DNA of 35,694 nucleotides from an uncultured beta proteobacterium (GTDB lineage: Bacteria > Pseudomonadota > Gammaproteobacteria > Burkholderiales > Burkholderiaceae_C), in the NCBI GenBank assembly GCA_903873485.1, contig CAIQOO010000236.1, positions 1-35,694 of the forward strand, written 5' to 3'. The position numbers were made by a program, and so were the translations under genes. The notes under the pieces were generated by a model, which had not been told where the DNA came from, ran no database searches, and saw only the letters and a program-made list of their open reading frames with translations. Position 1 is the first letter of the stretch. Every line of letters starts with the position of its first letter. Shown here in pieces: positions 35,064-35,694 of the stretch.

Positions 35064-35694
35064 ATAGGGGTAGGGAACGGTTCCCGCCGTCCCCTCCCTC
35101 CGAACCCGGTGTGTGGTTTTCCCGCGACGGGCTCTCCAGTCAGTTGTTTCCGCATCGGGATTGGCGCGCCAATTTATGAGCCTCTGACATTGTGAATAGC
35201 CCAAGATTAGCGAAGTAAGCATTTGGCCATTGTTTGTGATCGCGATAACATCGTCCTTGACCCGGTCTGTGCTTTTGGCGGCGCAACATTGCCCTCAACC
35301 GACGGCGAATGAAACCATCGAGTGTTGAGAACGTGAACCGATGGGCGTGCTGGAAATAGCCGTACCAGCCCCGCAGGGTCGGATTGAGTGACGCAATCAC
35401 GCTTTCGATGGAATTTCCCTCGTTACGCTTCGTCTTGGCGCGAATTTTGTCCTTCAGGGACATCAAACTCTTCTTGCGCACCCACCGCTTTCCTGCTTCG
35501 AACCGATATCCCAGAAATTCGAACCCTTTCCCGTCTTCCCGACAATCCCCAAGATGGGTCTTGTCAGGATGCAGCGTCAGTCCGTTGGCAGTGACCCACG
35601 CACGCATGCGAGTGAGCGCCGATTGCGCTTCTTCCTCACTGCGACACAACACCACGGCATCATCGGCGTATCGCACCATGACCAGCCCGGCCTC
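35064..35694 (-). mobile_element. Group II intron, 3' part (runs off window)
   Basis: On the minus strand the window contains the end of the intron-encoded protein, then domain V (35102-35134: GAGCCCGTCGCGGGAAAACC then ACACACCGGGTTC, a stem-loop of the expected size), then a domain VI-like stem (GGAGGGAGGGGACGG..CCGTTCCCTACCCC). The 3' boundary is put near 35064, after CCCCTAT, by analogy with other bacterial introns. The 3' exon is AT-rich sequence without a recognisable gene. Confidence 0.75.
35140..35694 (-). CDS. ltrA: Group II intron reverse transcriptase/maturase (C-terminal part)
   Basis: The frame is open to the right window edge (reading EAGLVMVRYADDAVVLC...), so only about the last 184 residues are seen. 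YADD is the reverse transcriptase active site. IESVIASLNPTLRGWYGYFQ is the maturase domain X signature, and FIRRRLRAMLRRQKHR follows. A C-terminal HNH endonuclease domain is absent, as in many bacterial class C-like intron proteins. It should act in splicing and retrohoming of its own intron, whose domain V begins 5 bp after the stop. Confidence 0.9.
   Translation of the reverse strand, partial: EAGLVMVRYADDAVVLCRSEEEAQSALTRMRAWVTANGLTLHPDKTHLGDCREDGKGFEFLGYRFEAGKRWVRKKSLMSLKDKIRAKTKRNEGNSIESVIASLNPTLRGWYGYFQHAHRFTFSTLDGFIRRRLRAMLRRQKHRPGQGRCYRDHKQWPNAYFANLGLFTMSEAHKLARQSRCGNN

Larger units (their letters stand above)
28050..35694. mobile_element. Tn7-like transposon, left (tnsA-side) portion; right end not in window
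   Basis: The element holds a TnsA-type endonuclease, a TnsB-type DDE transposase, a TniQ/TnsD-like protein and a TnsC-like AAA+ ATPase in DNA visibly richer in A and T than the flanking chromosome. tnsA-tnsB (plus) converge on tnsC-tniQ (minus). The tnsA-side end lies about 22 bp after pilC. No matching boxes are seen at the other side up to 35060, and host genes do not resume, so cargo probably continues beyond the window. The right limit given is only the window edge, and membership of the group II intron at the end is not proven. Confidence 0.75.

Noticed and set aside
35010..35222. 70-codon minus-strand frame over the intron 3' end
   Set aside because: It runs across domain V and VI, which are structural RNA, and overlaps the maturase stop.

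Overview
The window looks like a chromosomal segment of a betaproteobacterium of the Comamonadaceae (Rhodoferax/Polaromonas-like). The evidence is the GC-rich host DNA, the block rpmH-rnpA-yidD-yidC placed divergently from dnaA-dnaN-gyrB, family-typical protein sequences, and an interspersed repeat (CTATTA..ATAGCT..GCGC..GGGCTACAGGCC) that I recall from this family. The genus is inferred, not proven.

Layout. 1-288 is the 5' end of tuf (minus strand) with its promoter and leader. 644-7056 is ordinary chromosome: a tartrate/D-malate-type dehydrogenase, a small lipoprotein, rdgC, a Spy/CpxP-like periplasmic protein, two membrane proteins (DUF2189, DUF2788), an NnrU-like membrane protein and a GGDEF diguanylate cyclase. 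7124-12474 carries gyrB, dnaN and dnaA, all on the minus strand and so transcribed in the order dnaA-dnaN-gyrB. A 277-bp region with DnaA boxes (putative origin or dnaA control region) separates them from the divergent, translationally overlapping rpmH-rnpA-yidD-yidC run. rsmD then converges on yidC.

16031-22940 is an M16 peptidase pair (one HxxEH-bearing subunit, one lacking the motif). It appears to have been split by a roughly 4-kb island: a truncated 7Fe ferredoxin gene, a molybdopterin oxidoreductase, a TetR regulator and a short-chain-dehydrogenase stub. The island is flanked by about 120-bp degenerate direct copies of the 5' end of the second peptidase gene. ftsY, a carboxylesterase and pilB-pilC follow on the plus strand.

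About 22 bp after the pilC stop, base composition drops and a Tn7-like transposon begins. Its end carries four ..TTTCAGT boxes, followed by tnsA and tnsB (plus strand). These converge on a tniQ/tnsD-like gene and a tnsC-like AAA+ ATPase gene (transcribed tnsC-tniQ on the minus strand). An AT-rich stretch of about 860 bp without genes follows, holding a 31-bp inverted repeat pair. The window ends in the 3' part of a group II intron (maturase C-terminus, domain V, 3' end). The far transposon end is not visible, so the element probably continues beyond the window.

Most notable are the Tn7-like element placed just behind pilC, in the way Tn7 sits behind glmS; its convergent tnsAB / tnsC-tniQ organisation; and copies of the interspersed repeat that have become protein-coding (the YidC linker and the signal peptide of an M16 peptidase).
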